Source of the DNA: Symbiodinium natans
Lineage: Eukaryota; Sar; Dinophyceae; Suessiales; Symbiodiniaceae
Assembly: GCA_905221605.1 (NCBI GenBank)
Contig: CAJNDS010002783.1
Span: forward strand, 162,501-210,000
Direction of reading: 5' to 3'
Length of the DNA: 47,500 bases
Within the stretch, counting starts at the first letter, position 1. Every line of letters starts with the position of its first letter. Shown in pieces: positions 1-9,141 of this stretch. The notes under the pieces are model-generated. The model was not told where the DNA came from and did no database searches. It saw only the letters and a program-made list of their open reading frames with translations. The position numbers and the translations under genes are program-made.

Positions 1-49
1 TGGCAACTAAGTGGGTCTGGGGGTCTGTGCGGGTTGGGAAGCCCACCCT

Positions 50-124
50 AAACCCAAACCCTAAACCCTAAACCCTAAACCCTAAACCCTAAACCCTAAA
101 CCCTAAACCCTAAACCCTAAACCC
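50..124. repeat. telomere-type (CCCTAAA)n tract
   Basis: About ten units of CCCTAAA on the plus strand. It is the first of about sixty interstitial tracts. Sequence without such repeats lies on both sides, so this is not a chromosome end. It falls immediately downstream, in transcription sense, of the minus-strand candidate exon at 150-242. Confidence 0.95.
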
Positions 125-149
125 TGTTGGGATGCCTTGTCCTGGATAC

Positions 150-242
150 CTCCCCAGGTCCTCGATGACAAACCAGTCCTGGGCAGAAGTGCAGCCGGCG
201 AAGCGCCAGAGCCGCGTGAGGCGCCAGAAGCTCAGCGTCGGC
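150..242 (-). CDS. candidate internal exon, unknown protein
   Basis: On the minus strand an acceptor (CCACAG) precedes an open 93-nt segment that ends at a GTATCC donor. The translation is rich in aromatic and basic residues (SFWRLTRLWRFAGC) and ends near VIEDLGR. TTTAGGG-type DNA lies on both sides and would sit in the flanking introns. I do not recognise the family. The other frames are not strongly excluded, so this is a candidate only. Confidence 0.25.
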
Positions 243-249
243 CTGTGGT

Positions 250-345
250 CTAGGGTGTGGAGTTTAGGGTTGAGGGTTTGGGGTTTAGGGTTTAGGGTTT
301 GGGGTTTAGGGCTTAGGGTGTGGGGTTGAGGGCTTCGGGCCTCGT
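250..345. repeat. degenerate TTTAGGG tract
   Basis: GGGTTTAGGG-like units with TTTGGGG, TTGAGGG and TTAGGGT variants, in the opposite orientation to the tract at 50-124. The two tracts flank the candidate exon at 150-242. Confidence 0.85.
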
Positions 346-651
346 GTGCCAGTGCTTCGCATCCACTGATGAGGCTCGACCAGCATAGAGACTCAGCCGC
401 CTTACACACCCGTACGCACGCACGCAATGGCGGACACCGCCGAGCCGAAACAGTCGAAGTTGCAATCGTTGCGCACGGGGCTTGAGGCCTTGATATCCTG
501 CTATCCTGGGCTCGTGCTTGGGTGATCTTGGGTGATCTTGAGACCCAGCGCATGGGCGCGGAATTCAGGAGTTTCAGCCTCATGGCTAGACCAAGCCATC
601 ATCACGGCGCATCCGACCCTCAGGGTCCTTATACGGGTCCCTAATCCAAAA
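346..651. other. unique stretch, no confident gene
   Basis: A roughly 300-bp non-repetitive stretch with a short tandem duplication of TTGGGTGATC near 519-540. Short open frames exist on both strands (for example a minus-strand segment reading DIKASSPVRNDCNFDC with plausible splice sites), but none is decisive. Confidence 0.4.
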
Positions 652-752
652 GGGGTTTCCGAGAATTGGGGCTACCTTCTTGGGGTCCTGATGATAAGGG
701 GATCCTACTCTTTGGGGGACTATTTTCGGGGGTCCCTTACTTTCGCAACTCC
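652..752. mobile_element. short inverted-repeat element, family B copy 1
   Basis: Begins GGGGTTTCCGAGAATTGGGG and ends near TTTCGCAACTCC. It aligns along its length with elements at 12200-12308, 14541-14640 and, inverted, 36337-36428. The ends are imperfect inverted repeats (GGGGTTT-CGAAA against TTTCG-AAACCCC). It has no coding capacity, so it looks like a MITE-type non-autonomous element. I could not define a target duplication. Confidence 0.6.
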
Positions 753-1059
753 GAAACGGAGTCAACGGCCTGAGGACAGACGAGTGACTCTGACACCAGC
801 GGCATCCACCAGGCCTCTACTGTACCTGCCATCCTCGTCTCCTAGGTAAGATGAGGGGGGCCCTTACAAGGGAACCCTTTTGAACCCTTCTGGCTCTCTT
901 AAACAGGGTCTATATCCCCAAGGTCCCCCTAGTTCTATCCCCTATGTTCGAAGCAAGTCCTACCACTGTGATCGGTGCGTGGCTGTGAAGCTCTCAAATC
1001 CTTGCAGCTCAAGCCTCATCTCCTGACTAACTCGTCGAAACGTAGCAAGTGCTTCCAAT

Positions 1060-1168
1060 CCCAAAGGGTCCTAAGTACCTATATGGGGGACACTTACCCA
1101 AACCATAAGAGTAATTCCTATTTGGGAAATCCTACTTTCGACTATGTAGGTACTTAGGACCCTTTGGG
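1060..1168. mobile_element. 109-bp MITE-like transposon, family A copy 1
   Basis: Perfect 22-bp terminal inverted repeats beginning CCCAAAGGGTCCTAAG. The 3-bp direct repeat AAT lies on each side (1057-1059 and 1169-1171), as expected of a target-site duplication. The length is identical to the second copy at 3021-3129 and the sequence nearly so. There is no open frame, so it must have been mobilised in trans. The superfamily is not assigned. Confidence 0.85.
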
Positions 1169-1295
1169 AATTGCAATCGTAGCGATCTTCAGCCGCGTTA
1201 GTCCTAGCAGTGTTACAAGTCAGCATGGCTGCCATCATTCTCGAGTGGTAGTGGTAGACACCCGGCGACAACACATGTGATAACAAAAGATAGTA

Positions 1296-1485
1296 CACAT
1301 ACATACATACGTACATACGTACATACGTACATACATACATACATTCGCACATACGCACATACGTACATACGCACATATACATACGTACATACGCACATAC
1401 GCACATACGTACATATACGCACATACGTACATATACGCACATACGTACATATACATACGTACATACGTACATATACGTACTATTT
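1296..1485. repeat. ACAT/ACGT tetranucleotide microsatellite
   Basis: An array of ACATACGT, ACATACAT and GCACATAC units. Every reading frame across it gives Tyr/Thr/His/Val-rich open frames on both strands, which are artefacts of the repeat. Confidence 0.95.
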
Positions 1486-1757
1486 ATGTACAGAGTCTGG
1501 CTGGTTGTGCTCTTAAGACCAGGACCCGCGGCTTCCTCACGTGGAGATGCCCAAAACCGTTGAGGAGTTGCGATGGCTCTGCCTGAGCCGAGTGCCTACT
1601 TGGGCTTTTGAATGGACACCCTAAACCCCAAACCCAAAGCCCTAAAACCCAAAGCCTCAATCCTAAACATGGGAGATGTGTCTTCCTGGTTCGCATACGA
1701 ATCGAAACAAAATTGCTGCGGTTCACCACTCCGTGCTCAAGCTATCCAGAAGCTGGC

Positions 1758-1822
1758 CCTAAACCCTAAACCCTAAACCCTAAACCCTAAACCCTAAACC
1801 CTAAACCCTAAACCCTAAACCC
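1758..1822. repeat. telomere-type (CCCTAAA)n tract
   Basis: About nine perfect CCCTAAA units. It is followed at 1855-1960 by degenerate TTTAGGG-like sequence in the opposite orientation, with only about 35 bp between the two. Confidence 0.95.
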
Positions 1823-1959
1823 CCTGGGTAGCCAGCTTGCCATTCACTTTGATGTGGGTTTAGGGTGTAAGGGTTTAAGGGTGCAGGGTTTTGGGTGTAG
1901 AGTTTTTGGGTTTAGGGCTTTGGGTTTTGGGCTTAGGGTTTTGGTTCTAGTGTTGAGGG

Positions 1960-2423
1960 CTCCCCTTGATCTGCCCTTTCAACCTTCGCGCCCAAAAGGT
2001 TCACGTGCAACAAAGCAGCTCATGCCCTGATGCGTGGTGAGTGAAGTGCTGCGGATATCTAAGTGTGACAGGGCCACAGAAAATCCCACAGAAGGTTTTG
2101 GGTTCAGGCGCGAAATCCCGTTGGTTTAGTACTGACTCGACCAACGGTTGGTCCTGCGATAGGAGTCGACCATGGGCTCTTGATGCTGTTGGACTTCCAG
2201 TGATATGACTCTGATATGAGTTCTGAAAACATATCTTACTTCTCATCTGCAGTATCTGTCCGCCTCCCAGTATATCTCGTCAAATTTCATTTACCTTGCC
2301 ATAAGGTTTGGGGCTGACTTATGAGATTACGGCTTGTGATTTTTCACTAAGTGACCGAGCCACTGCAAGTGAAAGTTGCCGTGGAGTTCACCTACAGATG
2401 TTGGCAAGATCAAGTAGCCCCCC
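1960..2423. other. unique stretch, no gene called
   Basis: About 460 bp without telomere-type repeats. A GTGAGT donor-like site lies near 2037, and pyrimidine-rich stretches ending in CAG lie near 2250-2275. No open frame has both a good acceptor and a good donor, and I recognise no protein. Confidence 0.35.
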
Positions 2424-2790
2424 CTAAACCCTAAACCCTAAACCCTAAACCCTAAACCCTAAAATTCTGAGCAATGTCCATTCAGAGCCCTGAATGGGCC
2501 CCTCACGTATGAGCCTGGCACCCGTTTCTAAACGACTCCGAGTTCGGTTTTTCATCAGCAACATGTGCGTCGTAGTTGAATGGTCCCGCACACGACTCAG
2601 ATCAGATGATTAGGGTTTAGGGTTTAGGGTTTAGGGCTATCACCCTTCCTAACGGGGGCCGGATTTCCGGCGGTTCGCTAGGCATTGAAACGCCTGGTGC
2701 CCCGGCTTGTGCAGAACACCCCCCCCAAACACAACCCTCCATGCCGGCGCCTTCTTACCCTAAACCCTAAACCCTAAACCCTAAACCCTC
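2424..2790. repeat. three short telomere-type tracts
   Basis: CCCTAAA units at 2424-2464 and 2756-2789 and TTTAGGG units at 2609-2634, separated by about 145 and 120 bp of unique sequence. Orientation flips twice within 370 bp. Confidence 0.9.
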
Positions 2791-2897
2791 ATGTTCTGGT
2801 TCTCTGAACGGTACTGGGGCCATGCACCGAAGAGTGCCGCCCAACAAAAGCCGTAACAGAACCCGCGTACTCGGTGGGGAAGCCTTTAACGCTGGAT

Positions 2898-3001
2898 AAA
2901 ACCCTAAACCCTAAACCCTAAACCCTAAACCCTAAACCCTAAACCCTAAACCCTAAACCCTAAACCCTAAACCCTAAACCCTAAACCCTAAACCCTAAAC
3001 C
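2898..3001. repeat. telomere-type (CCCTAAA)n tract
   Basis: About fourteen perfect units ending directly at the tandem repeat that carries transposon copy 2 (3021-3129). Confidence 0.95.
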
Positions 3002-3020
3002 CAGCTTAGAAGGGCTTGTA

Positions 3021-3129
3021 CCCAAAGGGTCCTAAGTACCTATATGGGGGACACTTACCCAAACCATAAGAGTAATTCCTATTAGGGAAATCCTACTTTC
3101 GACTATGTAGGTACTTAGGACCCTTTGGG
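3021..3129. mobile_element. 109-bp MITE-like transposon, family A copy 2
   Basis: Same 22-bp terminal inverted repeats and same length as copy 1, flanked by GTA on both sides (3018-3020 and 3130-3132). The flanking DNA is a tandem repeat containing GCTTAGAAGGGCTTGTA. The second unit (3143-3159) is uninterrupted and shows the pre-insertion sequence, so the insertion and its 3-bp duplication can be read directly. Confidence 0.88.
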
Positions 3130-3338
3130 GTAGTGGCGCGCGGCTTAGAAGGGCTTGTAGTGGCGTGCCGAAAGTATGTGCCCTTTGTATCTGACTCATT
3201 CGCCAACTGCATTCCAGTAGGCTTCAACCACCGTCAGATCAAAAAAGCACTGGGGCCCGTAGATCTGCTGCATTTTCCAATGGTTTCCCATAGAGGATCA
3301 ATCAGGATGCAACAAGCAGCGGATGTGAAAAACAACTG

Positions 3339-3350
3339 TCGGCTCAAGGG
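3339..3350 (+). other. possible spliced-leader remnant
   Basis: GTCGGCTCAAGG resembles the 3' end of the dinoflagellate spliced leader (TTTTGGCTCAAG). It lies about 50 bp upstream of the first in-frame ATG of an intronless gene. That is what a retroposed, trans-spliced mRNA would leave behind. The match is short, so this is an inference. Confidence 0.25.
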
Positions 3351-3399
3351 GTGACCTGCCGCGTTGGATGTGGGGCTTGGCACGTTGCTTCGTGCTGTC

Positions 3400-4551
3400 A
3401 TGGTTTCTGCAGGTCTTCAGCATACGGTGCTTCTCAGAAGCGATGGCCGTGCTGTGGCTTGCGGAGACAATCACGCGGGACAATGCGACATTCCGGACTT
3501 AGACGAAACTGTGTCATACACCCAGGTGTCCGCAGGTCATCGTCATACAGTGCTCCTGCGAAGTGACGGTCGGGCTGTGCTGTGTGGATCAGCAGGTTAT
3601 GACGATGAAGGTTATGTTCCAGACTTGGAAGAGGGTGTCTCATACGTCCAGGTTTCCTCAGGTGCTGAACATATAGTGCTTCTCCGAAGTGACGGTTATG
3701 CTGTAGCTAGCGGGTGCAATGAGCTAGATCAATGCGACGTTCCATGGACAGATTCAGATGAAGGTGTGTATGTCCAAGTTTCCGCCGGTGGTGGTCACAC
3801 AGTGCTTCTCCGACGTGATGGGCGCGCTGATGCTTGTGGGCTAGATGCGCGTGGTCAATGCGCCTTTCCGGATTGTGGTGAGGGTTTGTCATACACCCAG
3901 GTTTCCGCAGGTTTTGATCATACAGTGCTACTCCGAAGTGATGGTGTTGCTGTTGCTTGCGGTGACAATCCTGACGGGCGATGCGATCTCCCACCGCTGG
4001 ATGAAGGCGTGTCGTACATCCAGGTTTCTGCAGGGTTTCATCACACAGTGCTTCTCCGAAGTGATGGCCGCGCTGTTGCTTGCGGAGCAAATGCTGATGG
4101 TAAATGCGACATTCCAGCTTTGGATGAGGGAGTCTCATATACTCAGGTCTCTGCAGGTGTTCGTCATACAGTGCTTCTCCGAAGTGATGGCAGCGTGGTT
4201 ACTTGTGGAAGCAATCCAGAAGACATTCCGTCTTTGGAATCGCCCAGCCTTCGCTATGTTGCTGATTGGAAGGCACGTGGGAGAGAACGCGTCTTGCAGG
4301 TTAATTTTCTTGATGAAGACGATGCAATCACCATGACATGCACAGCTTTGGATGGTCTCGAGCTTGCGCAAGTGAGGGCCAAAGCATCTGACCTTGCCTT
4401 GGCGACCTTTAGGCACCTTGCGCTCGAGCTGAATTCCAGCCATCAACAACTTGCCGTGATCTTGCCTGATGGACAGTTGTTGGATGCAGTGTTCGCAGCA
4501 GATCCGTCTGTCACAATGTCGACTGTATGTCGACAGCACGGGAAGGCATGA
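3400..4551 (+). CDS. RCC1-repeat (beta-propeller) protein
   Basis: The single-exon frame encodes 383 aa from the first in-frame ATG. The frame is open from 3355, just after an in-frame TGA. It contains seven consecutive repeats of about 50 residues with the core VSAG-x2-HTVLLRSDG-x-AVACG, spaced as in RCC1 blades, filling roughly the first 270 residues. The last 100 residues (from about SLRYVADWK) lack RCC1 repeats and contain AVILPDGQLLDAVF. They could form a small ubiquitin-like or beta-grasp fold, but I infer that only from the pattern. RCC1 propellers bind proteins or chromatin; the partner cannot be read here. Most blades carry the same DNA words, so the array probably grew by tandem duplication. 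The first blade lacks its usual N-terminal strand, so the 5' end may be truncated. Absence of introns plus a spliced-leader-like remnant suggests retroposition. Confidence 0.85.
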   Translation: MVSAGLQHTVLLRSDGRAVACGDNHAGQCDIPDLDETVSYTQVSAGHRHTVLLRSDGRAVLCGSAGYDDEGYVPDLEEGVSYVQVSSGAEHIVLLRSDGYAVASGCNELDQCDVPWTDSDEGVYVQVSAGGGHTVLLRRDGRADACGLDARGQCAFPDCGEGLSYTQVSAGFDHTVLLRSDGVAVACGDNPDGRCDLPPLDEGVSYIQVSAGFHHTVLLRSDGRAVACGANADGKCDIPALDEGVSYTQVSAGVRHTVLLRSDGSVVTCGSNPEDIPSLESPSLRYVADWKARGRERVLQVNFLDEDDAITMTCTALDGLELAQVRAKASDLALATFRHLALELNSSHQQLAVILPDGQLLDAVFAADPSVTMSTVCRQHGKA

Positions 4552-4639
4552 GAGAGAAGACATTGCAACCCTAAACCCTAAACCGAAACCGTATAGACCC
4601 TTATGATTGCAAGTGGCCTGGCCTCTCAAGTGCAAATGC

Positions 4640-4945
4640 CGTCCCCACCACGAAGTTCAACGGAACATTCCCAAAGCTGAAAAAACATTGTTGCTCATGG
4701 GTATCGCTGCTTCTAGTAATTATTGTGGGCATCTGTTATTCTATTGTTTTGTCTTCTGTTCTGTTCTGTTATAGCACTATATTGCTATATTGTTATAGTA
4801 CTATATGCGTATATTGTTATGTCCTTCTTTAGATTACATGAATTGATGTGCCAACATGTTAACATGCTATCCTATGAATATGTTACTATATCAATGTATT
4901 GTTCTGTTCACAGTTGCTATATTGGTATATTAATTTTAACGCTAC
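4640..4945. other. AT-rich spacer downstream of the RCC1 gene
   Basis: AT-rich sequence with many TATTG and GTTATA words and no credible gene. A frame at 4723-5097 exists only because of base composition. It continues into a G-rich block. Confidence 0.5.
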
Positions 4946-5034
4946 GCGACCCGCCTCGGCCTGGCCCAGCGCAGCGCCCGGCGCATGTTCGCGGCATCCG
5001 CATAGGCGTCCAAGAAGGGAGTGCACCAAGGGGG

Positions 5035-5115
5035 GGGGAAGGCGGGTTGGGGGCCGGGGGCGGGGGGGGTCGGGGGGGTGGAGGGGGGTTGGGGTAGGGG
5101 GGGGGGGTAGGGTGG
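5035..5115 (+). repeat. G-rich tract with quadruplex potential
   Basis: Many runs of four to nine G separated by one to four bases on the plus strand. Open frames here give Gly/Arg or Pro-rich translations and are not genes. Confidence 0.8.
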
Positions 5116-5129
5116 GCCGGGCTTCAACT

Positions 5130-5265
5130 GCCTCTGGTCCTGGCGAACCGTCCGGTTTCCTAGGGGGGGTACCCATTTCAGGCAAAAAAAGGGGTCCGAA
5201 AATTGGCTTTGGGGTGCCTGTCTCACAGCCTATACACCTTCGGCCCGAGGCCTCGGCGGATTGAT
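5130..5265. repeat. dispersed repeat, copy 1
   Basis: Shares CTCTGGTCCTG, a GCAAAAAAAGG block and CGGCCCGAGGCCTCGGCGGA with 7570-7712. The second copy has a short TTTAGGG tract where this copy has unique sequence. Confidence 0.6.
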
Positions 5266-5309
5266 TTATATATTGTTTATTGTTACTATATTTCCCCCAT
5301 GAAACCTAA

Positions 5310-5350
5310 AGGTGAAAGGTTTAGGGTTTAGGGTTTAGCGAGGGTTTAGG
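5310..5350. repeat. short TTTAGGG tract
   Basis: Three to four TTTAGGG units just upstream of the acceptor of the candidate exon at 5366. Confidence 0.85.
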
Positions 5351-5365
5351 GACATCGTTCCACAG

Positions 5366-5564
5366 ACCGTCAACCATATCACATGAGAGAGTTTGGGACA
5401 ATCCTCTGGATTCCCTTATCAAATCGAACGTTGAAGCAGATAGGCTGAAAACTGAGCTGAGGTGCGTCCTTGAACATGATGCCATACAAGCGGCTGCAGC
5501 CAGTCGGCAGGCAATCTGCTCTGCTAGCAACGCCGACCACCATTGCTGCTGCGGATCGCATACG
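5366..5564 (+). CDS. candidate exon, charged helical segment
   Basis: The acceptor CCACAG follows a TTTAGGG tract. The frame is then open for 66 codons to a GGTACAC donor-like site. The protein segment contains SLIKSNVEADRLKTELRCV and could form a coiled coil. A TTTAGGG tract follows at 5585-5640. A second plausible exon starts at 5723, but the phases of the two do not agree with these ends, so the join is unresolved. No family is recognised. Confidence 0.4.
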
Positions 5565-5584
5565 GTACACCCCTTAAGCCAGGG

Positions 5585-5640
5585 AGAGGTTTTAGGGTTT
5601 AGGGTTTAGGGTGGGTTTAGGGTTTAGGGTGGTTTAGGGT
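5585..5640. repeat. TTTAGGG tract between two candidate exons
   Basis: About seven units interrupted by GGGTGGG. It sits between the candidate exons at 5366-5564 and 5723-5793, so it would be intronic if they belong to one gene. Confidence 0.9.
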
Positions 5641-5722
5641 TTCTAGCCCAATCAGTCTCCTTTTCCCGCGGTGCCGAATCATGCCTGACATAGCAAACCT
5701 TTCAACACGGCTTGTTTTGCAG

Positions 5723-5793
5723 GTTGGAGGACGACGTCTTCGACAACATCCCCTGTGATGGCTACGACGAGGTGTCGCCGCGCGAGGCCGGAG
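5723..5793 (+). CDS. candidate small exon, acidic
   Basis: A strong acceptor (CTTGTTTTGCAG) opens a frame beginning LEDDVFDNIPCDGYDEVS that runs to a GTCAAG donor-like site. The acidic, non-repetitive composition suggests real coding. The phase does not match the preceding candidate exon with the donor chosen there. Confidence 0.35.
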
Positions 5794-6140
5794 GTCAAGT
5801 ATACTGTTGAGGGGTTTGGGGTTTATATGTGCAAATGGGGTGTGGAGTTCCGAGGACCTGATTCCAGAAAACAGTCGCAACAAGAACCAGCGCATATGCA
5901 CACTCGCGCACGTCATGTCGAGAGGAGCTTCTTCGAGCTGTAAAGAAGCTGAACACGTACCGATGGCCGATTCCTCAATGGGCGTTTTCTTATTTTCTGC
6001 TGGCCTGGGCATTCGTGAGACTCAACTTGCAGGATCTTTCAGTGAGAATAAGGTTTTGCCATTTACCTCCAGTGGTGGTGGATGAGGCTGGCGGCGCAGT
6101 CATCTTGCTCCAGGGTTTAGGGTTTAGAGGTTCTTGTTTG

Positions 6141-6330
6141 CTAAGTTGGTGCAGCAAAAGCAAGCAAAGGCAAAGGGGCAGCATTGGGCTGTTTCGATTA
6201 CCTTGCCGCTGCCTAGCCAGGATGCAACCGATCTGTGCGAGTTTCTGAACGAGAGCCTGGTGTCGCGCAAACCAGCAGACGCTCTCAGCAGGGTAGCGCA
6301 GTCTATTTCAGCGACAAGTTCACTCACTGT
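6141..6330 (+). CDS. candidate exon, unknown protein
   Basis: After a short TTTAGGG tract at 6114-6127, an open frame runs about 60 codons and includes SITLPLPSQDATDLCEFLNE before entering low-complexity TTA-rich DNA. No clear donor is seen. It may belong with the candidate exons at 5366-5793. Confidence 0.28.
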
Positions 6331-6334
6331 TATT

Positions 6335-6490
6335 CTACTGCTATTATTTTTTGGTAGTATGAGTGTTATGATGCTGTTATTATTCTACTGTTACTCGTCT
6401 ACTGTTCTTCTTCTACGGTTATTATTATTATTAGTAGTATTATTATTATTAATTCTATTATTGTTCTTATTATCCCGTTGCTATTTTTAA
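6335..6490. repeat. TTA/ATT-rich low-complexity block
   Basis: Runs of TTATTATTA and pyrimidine-rich sequence. No gene. Confidence 0.8.
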
Positions 6491-6540
6491 TCATTCTGAA
6501 CTTGAAAGCCGTTTGGATCCCTCCGGCCTCCGCCACATGG

Positions 6541-6736
6541 GTTTAGGGTTTAGGGTTTAGGGTTTAGGGTTTCGGGTTTAGGGTTTAGGGTTTAGGGTTT
6601 AGGGTTTAGGGCCCCAAGGTCTTCGTGAAGGAGTCGCACAGCTTGACACGCCGTGTGTCAGACATGGGAGAGCAGCTCGGAGGTGCCTCGGGTTTAGGGT
6701 TTAGGGTTTAGGGTTTAGGGTTTAGGGTTTAGGGTT
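6541..6736. repeat. two TTTAGGG tracts around a short unique piece
   Basis: Tracts at 6541-6612 and 6689-6736 flank about 75 bp. That piece reads KVFVKESHSLTRRVSDMGE in one frame, a possible micro-exon without convincing splice sites. Confidence 0.9.
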
Positions 6737-6759
6737 GCTAAGCACGGAGCATACCTTGA

Positions 6760-7470
6760 AGACCATAATTTGTGGGCTACAGGTTCCCAGTTTGGGTGTA
6801 TAGTAGCCCTTTATTTTGGCTAACCAGGCGTTTAAGGTATGGCATATGTTGATGATCAGGGGAAGAGTTATGATGTTTAAAAGTTCTCATGAATCAGAGT
6901 TGTAGCCAATTTTCATGCTACGCGCCCCGTGACGGTGTGGTGGTAAAATGGTATCGCCATGCATTGTGGCCCTGCGTGTTTTGCCTGTGTCATTTTGGAG
7001 TTGGATGCCGGAAAATGTGGAAAGCTCGAGATTTTTACGCGTCGTATTCGCCGGACGTGTCCTCAGCATCACCACTGCCACAAGGCTTTCGTGATCGATT
7101 GCGCAAAACACTGCGCACAGCGATGTTTTCGACACTTGCGAAGCGCGATCTTCAAAGTACTTGCTTTTTGAATACAGAGAGGCAAAAACGCTGCAAATAA
7201 CATACCAGCATTTTGGGCATCTTACAGAGATGCAGCCATGCTGAAAAATACCAGCGTTTTGGGGGTCTTCGTCAAGGGCATGAACGCTTCTAACCACGTG
7301 TCTTGTTCCACAAACGTCAAGCATCCGTGGCAAAAGCGCTGCAAATACCCATGTTTTGGGCAATGTCGCCAGATAAATCCCCCCCACCCCCCCCAAGACC
7401 CTGAAAGGTGCAAAACCCTGAAAGGCACAATGGATGGCGTTAGCCAAAACAAGAAGAACAATAAACCCTA
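6760..7470. other. unique stretch with a degenerate internal repeat
   Basis: A motif around GCAAATAACATACCAGCATT and TTTTGGGC recurs, diverged, near 7188, 7229 and 7338. The block around GGGCTACAGGTTCCCA at 6776 recurs at 8119. The longest frame (minus strand, 6887-7447) covers the degenerate repeats and has no recognised domain. I do not call it a gene. Confidence 0.4.
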
Positions 7471-7499
7471 ACCCTATACCCTTAACCTTAAACCTTAAA

Positions 7500-7551
7500 C
7501 CCTAAACCCTAAACCCTAAACCCTAAACCCTAAACCCTAAACCCTAAGCCG
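7500..7551. repeat. telomere-type (CCCTAAA)n tract
   Basis: About seven units, preceded by degenerate CCTTAAA units from 7462. Confidence 0.95.
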
Positions 7552-7569
7552 GATTGGGCGGGTTAGGGT

Positions 7570-7712
7570 GCCCCCTGGTCCTGATGCACCCGGACACCTG
7601 TCGGCTACTGGGAGGTGCCAATTCCAAGCAAAAAAGGTTTAGGGTTTAGGGTTTAGGGGCGCAATCTCACCTGTTGTATGCTACCCAGACACCCACGGCC
7701 CGAGGCCTCGGC
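7570..7712. repeat. dispersed repeat, copy 2, interrupted by TTTAGGG
   Basis: Homologous to 5130-5265 on both sides (CTGGTCCTG and GCAAAAAAGG on the left, CGGCCCGAGGCCTCGGCGGA on the right). Three TTTAGGG units at 7636-7659 occupy the middle, where the other copy has ordinary sequence. Confidence 0.6.
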
Positions 7713-7857
7713 GGATTAGTTCGTAACGGGCAACAAGCACCGATGCATGAGGGAGGTCTCGCAACCTGCCTGGCCTGCCTCCGCAAGGTTTCATGACTGA
7801 GCGCGGCCACACGATGGTCCTTCACAAGGAGCACGGATAGAAAGCCTAAACCGTAAA

Positions 7858-8100
7858 CCCTAAACCCTAAACCCTAAACCCTAAACCCTAAACCCTAACC
7901 CTGAACCCTAAACCCTAAACCCTAAACCCTAAACCCTGAACCCACAAAGGGTGGGTGCATCCCTTTTGTCTGCTTTGCAAGGCAGGCTCCCTCATCTCCG
8001 CTATCGATGTCGGCCGCGGCCTTGTGGTTCACAGGTTGAGTGTGGTCCTTGAAAGCCAGTGGTTTAGGGTTTAGGGTTTAGGGTTTAGGGTTTAGGGTTT
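7858..8100. repeat. CCCTAAA tract then TTTAGGG tract
   Basis: CCCTAAA with CCCTGAA variants at 7858-7942 and TTTAGGG at 8062-8100, pointing towards each other across about 120 bp of unique DNA. Confidence 0.92.
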
Positions 8101-8238
8101 ACGTAGACTATAGTTCTGGGCTACAGGTTCCCATTTTGTGGGTATAGTAGCTTCTAAGCATGCCCATGTATGGCTTCGAGCACGACGTCTAAGCTGAAGT
8201 CTAACATCTAGTTGATATGCCCGAGGTATTCTCTGCAG

Positions 8239-8327
8239 CCACACGGCCCGCCGGGGCACGATTGATCAGTCAGCTGCAGTGCTTGCCGAAGCCGAAGACT
8301 GAAGTTGTCGCATCCCTCGACATGCAT
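8239..8327 (+). CDS. candidate internal exon
   Basis: A good acceptor (ATTCTCTGCAG), 29 open codons and a GTAAAC donor. The translation includes RLISQLQCLPKPKTEVVASL. A following exon is not identified with confidence. No family is recognised. Confidence 0.38.
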
Positions 8328-8639
8328 GTAAACTCTTGGATTACACATGCCCACTCCGGGGCAGGGTGGTGTGGGCATGTCTTCTGCTGTATTTTCGTGG
8401 GATCAGGTGCTGTGACGAAGCTCTCATCACTCCACCCTCATATCTATCCTGCAGAGACAGGTTCAGACCGTCGGTGATTTAGATTGACACGAGGTCACAG
8501 GCACCGTGGTTTGATGCAGGATGATGCAGGTATCCCCAGGCTGCTCATGTGTTGGTAGCGTCCTTGCTTGAGCTTTGAGCCTCTCGCCAGGGCGGTTGGA
8601 GCTACTCCAGCACTGGCCTCGTTTGTTGCTTTCGAGATC

Positions 8640-8860
8640 GCTCATTCTAGCAGCAAGGAGGTCTTTTGAGCAAAGTGCAGCGTGAAGCGACGAAACGGAG
8701 CATGGCGGTAGATCCGCATGCTCCGATAGACTGCAGTGAAAGTAGCATCAGATAGGGCCAAACAATGCTTGCGGGATTTTCCTCTTGCTTACAGCGTATC
8801 CAGAAAAGTGGTGTTTCATTCTTTGTCCATCGCCAAGAAGGGCTGGGCACGTCATGTCCA
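8640..8860 (-). CDS. candidate minus-strand gene start with one intron
   Basis: On the minus strand a pyrimidine-rich acceptor (CTTTCACTGCAG) lies near 8740 and a GCTGTAAGC donor near 8793. The flanking DNA is open in two frames on each side, so the coding frame cannot be fixed. The putative first ATG (near 8856) begins immediately after the CCCTAAA array at 8862. Confidence 0.25.
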
Positions 8861-8861
8861 A

Positions 8862-9112
8862 CCCTAAACCCTAAACCCTAAACCCTAAACCCTAAACCCT
8901 AAACCCTAAACCCTAAACCCTAAACCCTAAACCCTAAACCCCTAACCCCTAACCCCTAACCCCTAAACCCTAAACCCTAAACCCTAAACCCTAAACCCTA
9001 AACCCTAAACCCTAAACCCTAAACCCTAAACCCTAACCCTAAACCCTAAACCCTAAACCCAGAACCCTAAACCCTACACCCTACACCCTACACCCTAAAC
9101 CCTAAACCTTAA
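8862..9112. repeat. long telomere-type array with variant blocks
   Basis: About 35 units. Mostly CCCTAAA, with a local block of CCCCTAA (8939-8965) and one of CCCTACA (9075-9095). Each variant is clustered, as expected if units spread by local duplication. Confidence 0.95.
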
Positions 9113-9141
9113 GCCTTTAACGAGTCGTTTGTGCTTCCAAG

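Noticed and set aside
1-124. A true chromosome end
   Set aside because: Unique DNA lies outside the first tract and dozens of similar tracts are interior, in both orientations.
1071-1516. Several ORFs of 60-130 codons on both strands
   Set aside because: They are translations of the ACAT/ACGT microsatellite and of transposon family A copy 1.
3707-4635. Minus-strand and alternative-frame ORFs over the RCC1 gene
   Set aside because: They are shadows created by the repeated blade sequence.
6887-7447. Minus-strand ORF of 186 codons
   Set aside because: It runs over diverged internal repeats, has no recognised domain and has plus-strand competitors of similar quality.
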